This document shows, one piece after another, positions 26,395-34,283 of a DNA stretch of 64,000 bases. How positions within the stretch are numbered: position 1 is the first letter of the stretch; the number at the start of each line of letters is the position of its first letter. This stretch comes from JANQIO01 sp043513815 (GTDB taxonomy: Bacteria; Pseudomonadota; Gammaproteobacteria; Pseudomonadales; Halieaceae), in assembly GCA_043513815.1 (NCBI GenBank), contig CP121313.1, positions 1,860,001 through 1,924,000 of the forward strand, in the 5' to 3' direction. Both the position numbers and the translations under genes were made by a program. The notes beneath the pieces are model-generated. The model did not search any database and was not told where the DNA came from. It worked only from the letters and a program-made list of their open reading frames with translations.

Positions 26395-26463
26395 ATATAA
26401 CCTAATAAAGCACATTAATATTTACATATAAAACATTGATATTAAATATAAATAGTAAATTAC
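26395..26463 (+). promoter_or_regulatory. AT-rich promoter region upstream of the HsaA-like gene
   Basis: Bases 26401-26460 contain 51 A/T out of 60, in striking contrast with the GC-rich surroundings. They lie between the SDR stop and the HsaA-like start. Such tracts typically attract nucleoid proteins or act as UP elements. I could not fix a convincing -35/-10 pair. Confidence 0.45.
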
Positions 26464-26538
26464 CTCAAACGAGTGATGCGACTCTAGCCGGGCCCCGGTG
26501 TAATGATCACCATCAAGGATTCTGTGGAGATAAACACT

Positions 26539-27756
26539 ATGACCGCACAAGCTAAAATCGGAGCCCCCAGCCCCTACAGCATGGGCTCGCCCCGGGCTGA
26601 GGCACTGCTGGCCGCCGCCCGCGACTTGCAGCCCGTGCTGCGCGAGAGAAAGGAACAATGCAAACGCGATCGTCGGGTGCCCGACGAAACCATTCGCGAT
26701 TTCCATGAGGCCGGCTTCTTCAAGATCCTGCAGCCGGAGCAGTATGGTGGCTACGCCATGGACCCCCAGGTGTTCTACGCCGTGGGTGTAGAAATCGCCA
26801 GGGTCTGCATGTCCAGCGCCTGGGTGCTGGGTGTAGTTGGGGTGCATAACTGGCAGATCGCGCTGTTCGACGAGCGCGCGGCGGAAGACGTCTGGGGAGA
26901 AGACCCCCAGGTGCTGATTTCCTCCTCCTACGCGCCGGTGGGCAAGGTGACGCCGGTGGAGGGTGGTTTCCGGCTTAGCGGGCGTTGGAGCTTCTCCAGC
27001 GGCTGCGAGCACTGCAAGTGGGTGTTCGTTGGCGCCGTGGTGCCAACCGAGGAAGCCCCCTTCGACATGAAGAACTATCGGACCTTCCTGGTGCCCATCG
27101 AAGACTACGAGATTGTCGACAACTGGGATGTAGTCGGTTTGCAGGGCACCGGTAGCCACGATGTGGTGATAGAAGACGTATTTGTACCCGAGCACCGCAC
27201 GCATAAGGTGGTGGACGGCTTCAACTGCGACAACCCCGGCAACGCCGTCAATACGGCGCCCCTCTACCGCATGCCCTTTATGCAGGTGTTCGTGCGCGCG
27301 GTGTGCACCGCATCGCTGGGTGCGCTGGAGGGTCAGTTGGAAGCCTACCAGGAGGTGGCGAAGACACGCGTCGCAGGACCTGTGCCCATGCGCGACGACC
27401 CGTTTGCGCGTCGCCTGGCGGCGGAAGTACGCTCGGAGGTCGAGCAGATGAAACTGGTGATGTACCGCAATTTCGACCAGATGATGGACTGCACCCGCGA
27501 GGGCGAGTCAATTCCCATTGAGGACCGGGTGCGCTACCGCTATGACTCGGCCATTGTCGCCGACCGCTGCGTCGAACTGTCGGGCCGTATGCTCAAGGCT
27601 GTGGGTTCCTCTGGCATCCGCAATGGCAGTGACGTGCTGGCCAACCATCTGGACATCCTTGCCAGCCAGGCCCATGTGGCCAACAACTCCACGCCGTTTG
27701 CGGTCAACATGGGCGGTGTGTTGCTGGGCGAAGACAACGCCGACCTGGGGCTTTGA
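26539..27756 (+). CDS. Flavin-dependent monooxygenase, HsaA-like (acyl-CoA dehydrogenase fold)
   Basis: A 405 aa protein with the acyl-CoA dehydrogenase fold. Features such as 'FFKILQPEQYGGYAMDPQVF', 'MSSAWVLGVVGVHNWQIALF', 'FSSGCEHCKWVFVGA' and 'WDVVGLQGTGSHDVVIEDVF' place it with group D monooxygenases such as HsaA, which hydroxylates 3-HSA in cholesterol-ring degradation, and related phenol hydroxylases. Such enzymes need a separate flavin reductase (HsaB-like); none is visible in the window. ATG 26539 has GGAG ten bases upstream; a longer start at 26503 is possible. The hydrolase gene follows at eight bases, so the two are co-transcribed. Confidence 0.85.
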   Translation: MTAQAKIGAPSPYSMGSPRAEALLAAARDLQPVLRERKEQCKRDRRVPDETIRDFHEAGFFKILQPEQYGGYAMDPQVFYAVGVEIARVCMSSAWVLGVVGVHNWQIALFDERAAEDVWGEDPQVLISSSYAPVGKVTPVEGGFRLSGRWSFSSGCEHCKWVFVGAVVPTEEAPFDMKNYRTFLVPIEDYEIVDNWDVVGLQGTGSHDVVIEDVFVPEHRTHKVVDGFNCDNPGNAVNTAPLYRMPFMQVFVRAVCTASLGALEGQLEAYQEVAKTRVAGPVPMRDDPFARRLAAEVRSEVEQMKLVMYRNFDQMMDCTREGESIPIEDRVRYRYDSAIVADRCVELSGRMLKAVGSSGIRNGSDVLANHLDILASQAHVANNSTPFAVNMGGVLLGEDNADLGL

Positions 27757-27764
27757 GCCTGGCA

Positions 27765-28628
27765 ATGGACGCTGCCCCCTGGGTGCGGGGCAAGCCAACG
27801 GCCAATGGCGTGCTTCCCGAGCATTGCTACGCGGAGTGTGCCAATGGCTATCGCACCCACTACATCGATTGTGGCGAGGGCCCCGTTGTCCTGTGGCTGC
27901 ATGGCTCGGGCCCGGGTGCCAGCGGCCACAGCAATTTCAAGGGCAACTACGCGCAGGTCGCAGCCAGCGGCTATCGATGCATTGTGCTCGACATCATCGG
28001 CTTCGGGTTTTCCGACAAGCCGGAGGATGAAACCTACACACTGGACTTCTTCGTTGAGTGCGTCGCCCAATCCCTGGATGCCATTGGCATAGACCGCTGT
28101 ACAGTAGTGGGCAACTCGCTGGGCGGCGCCATTGCCATCGGCCTGGCCCTGGCGCAACCGGCACTGGTCGAAAAACTCATCCTGATGGCGCCCGGTGGGC
28201 TTAGCAGCATGGCCGAGTACGGCCAGATGCCGGGCATGCAGAAGATGTTTCAGGTCTACGGTTCCGGCGAGCCGGTCACCCACGAGGTGATGAAGGAGCT
28301 GTTTGCCTTCGGCCTGATGCACGATCCCCGGCACGCCACCGACGATCTGATCAGCGAACGCATGCAGGTCATGCAGCTCATGAACGGGCAGGTCATGTCC
28401 TCCATGCAGATTCCGGAACTCAGCGAGCGCCTGAGCGAGCTGCAGTGCCCGGTACTGGGCTTCTGGGGCCTCAATGAACGCATGATGCCGGAGAGCGGTA
28501 TCGACAACTTCAGCAAACACTGCAGGCAGCTAAGACTGATACTGGTCTCCGAGTGCGGCCACTGGGTCATGGTGGAACATGAGGCCATGTTCAACCGCCT
28601 CTGCCTCGACTTCCTCGCCAACGGCTGA
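27765..28628 (+). CDS. Alpha/beta hydrolase, meta-cleavage C-C hydrolase-like (HsaD/BphD)
   Basis: A 287 aa alpha/beta hydrolase of the MCP (meta-cleavage product) group. It has the oxyanion/HG motif 'LWLHGSGPGASGHSNF', nucleophile Ser in 'VVGNSLGGAIAIG' and catalytic His in 'VSECGHWVMVEHEAMFN'. HsaD/BphD/MhpC hydrolyse the C-C bond after extradiol ring cleavage. The segment that normally carries the catalytic Asp (WGRDDR-type) reads WGLNERMMP, so the acid appears to be Glu (codon 28476-28478). Start: ATG 27765, or a TTG at 27753 overlapping the upstream stop. It forms an operon with the HsaA-like gene. Confidence 0.86.
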   Translation: MDAAPWVRGKPTANGVLPEHCYAECANGYRTHYIDCGEGPVVLWLHGSGPGASGHSNFKGNYAQVAASGYRCIVLDIIGFGFSDKPEDETYTLDFFVECVAQSLDAIGIDRCTVVGNSLGGAIAIGLALAQPALVEKLILMAPGGLSSMAEYGQMPGMQKMFQVYGSGEPVTHEVMKELFAFGLMHDPRHATDDLISERMQVMQLMNGQVMSSMQIPELSERLSELQCPVLGFWGLNERMMPESGIDNFSKHCRQLRLILVSECGHWVMVEHEAMFNRLCLDFLANG

Positions 28629-28712
28629 GACCACACTCTGTCCGCAAATTCCAGGACTGTAGCTTCGTAGGACGGGCGTGAACTGGGTGGACCCCACCCC
28701 GGACACGCTAAA

Positions 28713-28734
28713 AGCATGACATCCCTGTCACGCT
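28713..28734. repeat. TGACA-N4-TGTCA palindrome
   Basis: AGCATGACA-TCCC-TGTCACGCT is an inverted repeat with one mismatch, sitting in the 283-base gap between the hydrolase and GST genes. The inner TGACA/TGTCA core is perfect, like a dimeric-regulator operator. A short GC hairpin (28685-28699) precedes it. No regulator could be assigned. Confidence 0.35.
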
Positions 28735-28911
28735 TCTAGCGCCACCCGGAAAGCCCTCAGGTATCAAGCGTGCGGCCTCGTCATGCAAAATCTCAGCATG
28801 CAAGCCGGCGGTAGCCTGCTCACGAAGTCAGGTGGCAGGGTGTATGCTATGCCTCCCCCGGCGAGTGGCGTCCCCGTCCTTGCCATCGGCACCTTTGGAG
28901 GAGTGGCGTTC

Positions 28912-29565
28912 ATGAGCAAACCTGTCCTGGTTATCGGCAACAAGAATTACTCGTCCTGGTCGCTGCGCGGTTGGCTGGCTTTGCGCAAGGCCGGCGCGGA
29001 TTTCGAGGAAGAGTGGCTGCCGCTGGATACGCCAGAATTCGCCGAACGCATCGGCAGACTGTCCCCGACCGGTCGCGTTCCCGTGCTGCGCGATGGCGAG
29101 CTGACAGTATGGGATTCGCTGGCCATTGCTGAATACGCCAATGAACGCTGGGCCGCCGGTCGCCTGCTGCCCGAAAACCAGCAGCTGCGCGCCCAGGCGC
29201 GAGCGGCAATGGCCGAAATGCACTCTGGCTTTCCCGAATTGCGGGCCAGAATGCCCATGAACTGTCGGGCAGTGCAGCGTCAGGTGCCAATTGACACCGC
29301 GCTGCAGCGGGACATCGACAGGATTTGTAGCCTGTGGACCACCTGCCTCGCGCGCCACGGCGGTCCCTGGCTGTTTGGCAGTTTTTCGCTGGCCGATGCC
29401 ATGTTTGCCCCTGTGGTGATCCGCTTCAGCAACTATCAGGTCGAGCTGCCGGAGCCGGCGCTGGCTTATATGGGAACGGTACTGGCTGATGCGGATGTTG
29501 TGGCCTGGATGGAAGCCGGGCGACTGGAGCCTGAAATTGTCGAGGCCGACGAGGCTGGCGTTTGA
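28912..29565 (+). CDS. Glutathione S-transferase family protein
   Basis: A 217 aa GST-like protein: a thioredoxin-fold N-terminal domain ('VIGNKNYSSWSLRGWLALRK', 'RVPVLRDGELTVWDSLAIAEY' with the glutathione-contacting DS) and a helical C-terminal domain. The Ser in 'NKNYSSWS' is the likely catalytic/glutathione residue. A strong GGAGGAG precedes ATG 28912. It is the first gene of a tightly overlapping five-gene run continuing to 32252. Confidence 0.9.
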   Translation: MSKPVLVIGNKNYSSWSLRGWLALRKAGADFEEEWLPLDTPEFAERIGRLSPTGRVPVLRDGELTVWDSLAIAEYANERWAAGRLLPENQQLRAQARAAMAEMHSGFPELRARMPMNCRAVQRQVPIDTALQRDIDRICSLWTTCLARHGGPWLFGSFSLADAMFAPVVIRFSNYQVELPEPALAYMGTVLADADVVAWMEAGRLEPEIVEADEAGV

Positions 29566-30278
29566 GTGAATACTGGCTGGTACCGATCGCACTGCTGACC
29601 TCCACGCTGGCGGGTGTATTTGGCATGGGCGGTGGCGTGCCGCTGATTACCCTGATGCCGGGCCTGGTGCCGGTGAATGCGATTGTGCCATTGCACGCGG
29701 CGACCCAGCTCGCCAGCAACGGCTCGCGGGCGCTATTTGGCTGGCGCCACATTGATCGCAGGCTGTTGCTGCCTTTTGCGCTGGGCGGCGTGCCAGGTGC
29801 GGTGGCGGGTGCCATGCTGTTTTCGCAGCTGCAACTCGACTGGCTGCCGGCGCTGATCGGTGTGTTTATTCTGGTGGTGACCTGGCTGCCGCTGCCGGGT
29901 GTCACGGGGCAGGGCAATCTGCCGTTGGTGTTACTGGGCTTCTACCAGACCGGGGTGGGGATGCTGGTGGGCGCTACCGGCCCCCTTGGGGCGGCGGTGC
30001 TGGCACGCCGCGATTCCCGCCGCGACTGGCTGGTCGTCAATACGGCGGTGTACATGTCCGCCAACCATTTACTCAGGATGCTGGCATTTGCGGCCATGGG
30101 GTTTGCCTTTGGTCAGTATGGGCTGTTGCTCGTCGGCATGGTGACGGGAGTTACGCTCGGCTCCTGGCTGGGCACCCGGCTCCGGCGCTATGTTCCCCAG
30201 GGGAATTTCCTGTACGTGTTCCGAGTACTTGTGTCCCTGCTGGCGCTGCGCATGATAGCGCTGGTGCTGTGGCCATGA
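29562..30278 (+). CDS. TauE/SafE-family membrane permease
   Basis: A 238 aa polytopic protein with seven or so helices and the twin 'GxGGG' features of the TauE/SafE (sulfite/organosulfonate exporter) family: 'LAGVFGMGGGVPLITLMPGL' and 'GVGMLVGATGPLGAAVLARR'. The TTG start overlaps the GST stop (TTGA). The substrate is not deducible. The rarD gene follows with a four-base ATGA overlap. Confidence 0.85.
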   Translation: MSEYWLVPIALLTSTLAGVFGMGGGVPLITLMPGLVPVNAIVPLHAATQLASNGSRALFGWRHIDRRLLLPFALGGVPGAVAGAMLFSQLQLDWLPALIGVFILVVTWLPLPGVTGQGNLPLVLLGFYQTGVGMLVGATGPLGAAVLARRDSRRDWLVVNTAVYMSANHLLRMLAFAAMGFAFGQYGLLLVGMVTGVTLGSWLGTRLRRYVPQGNFLYVFRVLVSLLALRMIALVLWP

Positions 30279-31153
30279 ACCGGGGCCTGGCGGCTGCTAT
30301 TGCCGCGCACCTGGTCTGGGGCTTCGCGCCGCTTTACTGGGTGCAGGCACAGCCGGTGCCGGCGCCTGACATTGTTGCTCACCGCGTGCTCTGGTCGCTG
30401 TTGTTCCTGGTGCTGTTACTGACGGCTCTCGGGCGACTGCGCGCGACGGCAGCGCAGTTCCTGGATCTGCGGACCTTCCTGGTGATTGCGACTTCGGCCA
30501 CAGCCCAGGCCTGCAACTGGGGGGTCTTTGTCTGGGCAGTGACCCACGACCGCGCAGCCGAGGCCAGTCTGGGCTATTTTCTGCTGCCTCTGGTCAACGT
30601 GGCTGTGGGTGTGCTGGTATTACGAGAGCTAATTGATCGCGCCCAGGCGATAGCGATTTTTCTGGCAGTCCTGGGTATCGCGATCCTGGTCGTGGAGCGG
30701 GGCGGTTTGCCGCTGGTGGCTCTCAGTCTGTCATTGTCCTTTGGCATCTACACCCTGGTGCGCAAGCTGGTACACATTGGTGCTATCGAAGGTCTGGCCA
30801 TGGAAGTGGCCTTCCTCGCGCCGATGGCGCTGGGCTGGGTGTGGTGGTCAGGCGGCGCCAGTTTCGGTGAGTTCGGCACACGGGTTGACGCCTTCCTGGT
30901 CGGTGCAGGCATCATTACCACCGTGCCGCTGGTACTGTACGTGGCCGCCTCCCACCGTCTGCCACTGACGGTGATGGGGCTTACGTTCTACCTGGGCCCG
31001 ACCTGTCAGCTGCTGGTGGCGGTATTCATCTTCGGAGAGCCACTGAACCCGGTGCAACTGGGCAGTTTCCTGCTGGTCTGGCTGGGTCTGGCGGTCATCA
31101 TTGCAGACACTTTGAGGCGTTATAGAAACGTGAGACGCTTGCAGCGTGAGTGA
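30275..31153 (+). CDS. rarD: RarD/EamA-family transporter
   Basis: A 292 aa protein with ten predicted helices in two EamA repeats, typical of RarD ('AHLVWGFAPLYWVQAQPVPA', 'AHRVLWSLLF', 'ATAQACNWGVFVWAVTHDRA', 'LTFYLGPTCQLLVAVFIFGE'). RarD is linked to chloramphenicol sensitivity in some bacteria, but its substrate is undefined. ATG 30275 overlaps the TauE-like stop; the GFA gene starts inside its end. Confidence 0.93.
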   Translation: MNRGLAAAIAAHLVWGFAPLYWVQAQPVPAPDIVAHRVLWSLLFLVLLLTALGRLRATAAQFLDLRTFLVIATSATAQACNWGVFVWAVTHDRAAEASLGYFLLPLVNVAVGVLVLRELIDRAQAIAIFLAVLGIAILVVERGGLPLVALSLSLSFGIYTLVRKLVHIGAIEGLAMEVAFLAPMALGWVWWSGGASFGEFGTRVDAFLVGAGIITTVPLVLYVAASHRLPLTVMGLTFYLGPTCQLLVAVFIFGEPLNPVQLGSFLLVWLGLAVIIADTLRRYRNVRRLQRE

Positions 31154-31583
31154 CTATCAATACCAGCATTCCGGTGGCTGCGCCTGTGGCGCGGTGAGCT
31201 ACCAGCTTCACTGCAACCTGGCCCTTGCGGATTTGGCGCCACGGGCCTGTCAGTGTGAATTCTGCCGTCCGCGCGGGGCGCGCTACATCAGCGTGCCCGA
31301 CGGGTGTCTTGAGGTCAGGGTGCAGGACCGCCGTTTCCTCTATGCACACGCTTTTGGCACCTTTACCGCAGACTTCATGCATTGTGCCCGCTGCAATGAC
31401 CTGGTGTACGTGAGCTGCGAAATCGAGGGTCGCGCGCTGGCTCTGGCGGTGCAGCAGTCTCTGCACGGAGAGGTCTTCGCCGCCGCGGCGCCGGCGGACT
31501 ATGACGACGAGTCGCTGGACGAACGACTGGCGCGACGGGCCGACAACTGGATTCCCGAATTGGTAGTGCAGGAACAGGAGTAG
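31146..31583 (+). CDS. GFA/CENP-V-like zinc-binding protein
   Basis: A 145 aa protein of the glutathione-dependent formaldehyde-activating enzyme (GFA) fold. Zinc-binding cysteines are visible in 'GGCACGAVSY', 'CQCEFCRPRGARYIS' and 'HCARCNDLVYVSC'. Members bind zinc and sometimes glutathione; enzymatic formaldehyde roles are proven for few of them. GTG 31146 overlaps the rarD stop. It is the fourth gene of the 28912-32252 run. Confidence 0.85.
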   Translation: MSDYQYQHSGGCACGAVSYQLHCNLALADLAPRACQCEFCRPRGARYISVPDGCLEVRVQDRRFLYAHAFGTFTADFMHCARCNDLVYVSCEIEGRALALAVQQSLHGEVFAAAAPADYDDESLDERLARRADNWIPELVVQEQE

Positions 31584-31592
31584 GGCAAAAGC

Positions 31593-32252
31593 ATGCAAGC
31601 ATTTCGAACAACCTGGGCAATAGCTGTACTGGCCCTGCTGTCGGCCTGTGCCGGCAGCGGGCAGTCCCCCGACAAGATGAAGTCCCAGTCCACGGGACAA
31701 ACTCTGGTGTACGAATGCGGCGATTTTGACTTCGTTGTCCGCACCCGGGCCGGTGAGGTGGCGCTCTACCTGCCGGATGATTACCGGGTTCTGGGGCAGG
31801 TGCGAACGGCCTCTGGAGCGCGCTATGAGGATGGCGACGCCATGTTCTGGAGCAAGGGCGAGGAGGCCATGCTCGACATCGGCGGCCGGCGCTATCGGGG
31901 CTGCGAACTTAACCGGCTGCGCGGGCCCTGGGAAGACGCGCGGCGGCGCGGTGTCAACTTTCGTGCCGTTGGACAAGAGCCCGGTTGGGTGCTGGAAATC
32001 CAGGCCGAGCGGAATATGCTGATGCTGGCTGATTACGGGAGCCGGCGGGTGCTGCTGCCGACCCCCGAAGTGGAACTGCTTGACGGTCTCGAGCGCTACG
32101 AGGCAAGCGATGAGCACCACCGTATGGTGGTGGAGATCGAGCTGCACCATTGCTACGACACCATGTCAGGGCAGGCCCATTCCAACCGGGTGCGCGTGGA
32201 CCTCAATGGTCGGCAGTACTCTGGCTGTGGCGACGCGCTGGAACCCCTCTAA
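31593..32252 (+). CDS. Lipoprotein with MliC-type lysozyme-inhibitor domain
   Basis: A 219 aa lipoprotein: signal peptide with lipobox LLSAC (Cys19). An MliC/PliC-type domain runs from about 35 to 105: 'LVYECGDFDFVVRTRAGEVA', 'ALYLPDDYRVLGQVRTASG', 'FWSKGEEAMLDIGG' and the disulfide Cys of 'YRGCE'. MliC proteins block host or predator c-type lysozyme. The C-terminal part (about 115-219, 'VNFRAVGQEPGWVLEI', 'VEIELHHCYDTMSGQ') resembles the COG3650-type outer-membrane domain. It is the last gene of the operon, nine bases after the GFA gene. Confidence 0.84.
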   Translation: MQAFRTTWAIAVLALLSACAGSGQSPDKMKSQSTGQTLVYECGDFDFVVRTRAGEVALYLPDDYRVLGQVRTASGARYEDGDAMFWSKGEEAMLDIGGRRYRGCELNRLRGPWEDARRRGVNFRAVGQEPGWVLEIQAERNMLMLADYGSRRVLLPTPEVELLDGLERYEASDEHHRMVVEIELHHCYDTMSGQAHSNRVRVDLNGRQYSGCGDALEPL

Positions 32253-32362
32253 ACTTGCCTCGAGCTGGCATTGCGCGGTTCAAAACCTCGGGGAGGCTTG
32301 GTAGAATTCCGCGCTTGCTTTCGCACTCATCTTTCATTCACTTGCTCTCGGTACCGCTCTAC

Positions 32363-34165
32363 ATGGAAACAAACAAACCGGATTCTATTGGCTCGCAACT
32401 GGACAGCTGGGTGGCCGACATGGCCAGGCTGTGTCAACCCAGGGATATCTACTGGTGCGACGGTTCCGAACAGGAATACCAGCGCCTTTGCAGCGAACTG
32501 GTCGATGACGGTGTGTTTATCCGCCTGAACGAGGAAAAGCGCCCGGGCAGCTACCTGTGCCGCTCTGATACCCGCGACGTCGCTCGCGTCGAGGACCGCA
32601 CCTTTATCTGCAGCCGCGATGAGGCCGATGCCGGCCCGACCAACAACTGGCGCGACCCGGAAGAAATGCTGCAAACCCTGGCGCCGCTGTTTGACGGCAG
32701 TATGGAAGGCCGTACGATGTACGTGATTCCGTTCATGATGGGCCCCGGCGGCGATATCTCCCAAATCGGCGTTCAGGTCACGGACTCACCCTACGTGGTG
32801 GTGAGCATGTACATCATGGCGCGTATCGGTCGTCCGGTGCTCGATGCCCTCGGCGAGGGCTTCTTCATCAAGTGCCTGCATTCGGTCGGAATGCCGCTGG
32901 CGGACGGGGTGCAGGATGTGCCCTGGCCCTGCGACCCCGACAATCGCTACATTGTGCACTTTCCTGAGGAGCGCCAGGTCTGGTCCTACGGCAGTGGCTA
33001 TGGCGGCAACGCTCTGCTGGGCAAAAAGTGTGTCGCCTTGCGCATCGCCTCTGCCATGGCCCGCGACGAGGGCTGGATGGCCGAGCACATGATGATTCTC
33101 GGCCTTGAGTCTCCCGCCGGAGACAAGACCTACATCGCCGGTGCCTTCCCCAGTGCCTGCGGTAAGACCAATCTCGCCATGCTCATTCCGCCGGAAGGCT
33201 ACGAGGGCTGGAAAGTATCCACCGTAGGCGACGATATTGCCTGGCTGAAGCCCGGCAAGGATGGTCGCCTGTATGCCATCAACCCGGAAGCGGGCTTTTT
33301 CGGCGTCGCACCGGGCACTTCCGAGGCCTCCAACCCCGCGGCAATGCGCACCATAGCCAGCAACACAATTTTCACCAACGTTGCCCTGACTGAGGATGGC
33401 GACGTCTGGTGGGAAGGCATGACTGACGAGCCGCCGGCCCATCTGACCGACTGGACCGGCAAGGAATGGACCCCTGGCTGCGGCCGTCCAGCCGCCCACC
33501 CCAATGCGCGCTTCACCACGCCGGCCTCCCAGTGCCCCAGCATGGATCCCGCCTGGGAAGACCCCGCTGGCGTGCCCATTAGTGCCTTCCTGTTTGGCGG
33601 CCGCATGAGTACCACGTTCCCTCTGGTCTACGAAAGCCACGACTGGGAGCATGGCGTCTACCTGGCGGCCACCATGGGCTCAGAGGCAACGGCAGCGGCG
33701 GAGAACCAGGCCGCCATCCGGCGCGATCCCATGGCCATGTTGCCGTTCTGTGGTTACAACGTGGCAGACTACTGGGGCCACTGGCTTGGCATGAAAGACA
33801 AGCTCACTCATCCGCCGCGCATCTATCGGGTCAACTGGTTCCGCAAGAACGCCGAGGGCAAGTTTATGTGGCCCGGGTTTGGCCAGAACATGCGCGTGCT
33901 GCAGTGGATTGCGCGCCGCGCGGTGGGCGAGGCGGAAGCCCACGAGAACCTGCTGGGGGTGTCTCCCACCTACGACGATCTCGAATGGACCGGGCTCGAC
34001 TTCACCCGCGAGCAGTATGACGCGCTGATGGCCGTGGACCCTGAGCAGGTGCTGACCGAGTGCGAAGAGCAACGGAGTTACTTTGAGAGTATCGGTGAGC
34101 GGGTACCGGAGGCCATGGAAGAACAACGTCAGTATACCGCCGACCGGCTACGCAAGGCCGCCTGA
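32363..34165 (+). CDS. pckG: Phosphoenolpyruvate carboxykinase (GTP)
   Basis: A 600 aa GTP-dependent PEP carboxykinase, which converts oxaloacetate to PEP for gluconeogenesis. The P-loop/kinase-1a motif 'GAFPSACGKTNLAMLIPP' and the active-site region 'FPSACGKT' with the reactive Cys are visible. Other GTP-type features are 'PYVVVSMYIMARIGRP', 'NPEAGFFGVAPGTSEASNP' and 'RVNWFRKNAEGKFMWPGFG'. The absence of ATP-type motifs separates it from PckA. Start ATG 32363; no strong ribosome-binding site is visible. The gene is alone between the MliC lipoprotein and ompW. Confidence 0.97.
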   Translation: METNKPDSIGSQLDSWVADMARLCQPRDIYWCDGSEQEYQRLCSELVDDGVFIRLNEEKRPGSYLCRSDTRDVARVEDRTFICSRDEADAGPTNNWRDPEEMLQTLAPLFDGSMEGRTMYVIPFMMGPGGDISQIGVQVTDSPYVVVSMYIMARIGRPVLDALGEGFFIKCLHSVGMPLADGVQDVPWPCDPDNRYIVHFPEERQVWSYGSGYGGNALLGKKCVALRIASAMARDEGWMAEHMMILGLESPAGDKTYIAGAFPSACGKTNLAMLIPPEGYEGWKVSTVGDDIAWLKPGKDGRLYAINPEAGFFGVAPGTSEASNPAAMRTIASNTIFTNVALTEDGDVWWEGMTDEPPAHLTDWTGKEWTPGCGRPAAHPNARFTTPASQCPSMDPAWEDPAGVPISAFLFGGRMSTTFPLVYESHDWEHGVYLAATMGSEATAAAENQAAIRRDPMAMLPFCGYNVADYWGHWLGMKDKLTHPPRIYRVNWFRKNAEGKFMWPGFGQNMRVLQWIARRAVGEAEAHENLLGVSPTYDDLEWTGLDFTREQYDALMAVDPEQVLTECEEQRSYFESIGERVPEAMEEQRQYTADRLRKAA

Positions 34166-34203
34166 GCCGGCACCACTTCGCGAGCGGTCTAAACTTTCGG
34201 GGC

Positions 34204-34217
34204 TTGACCTCAGTCAA
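34204..34217 (+). promoter_or_regulatory. FNR/Anr-like box upstream of ompW
   Basis: TTGACctcaGTCAA, centred at 34210.5 and 66 bases before the ompW ATG, is a near-perfect FNR/Anr half-site pair. It is nested in a longer 10-base-stem inverted repeat (34199-34222). A -10-like TACTGT at 34240-34245 would put the box at -41.5, the class II activation position. The lack of a T-tract argues against a pckG terminator. An FNR-type regulator is encoded at 44283-45056, and ompW is FNR-regulated in E. coli. Confidence 0.55.
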
Positions 34218-34283
34218 GCCCCACCTTCCCGCCCTGGTGTACTGTGGCTTCCAGGAGTCAACAAACACAACAGGAGTGAATTG

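Noticed and set aside
34199..34222. Rho-independent terminator of pckG
   Set aside because: The stem is strong but no T-tract follows on either strand, and the core fits an FNR box at the right place for ompW.
34083..34283. Upstream extension of ompW
   Set aside because: It overlaps the pckG end and the signal peptide begins at ATG 34284.
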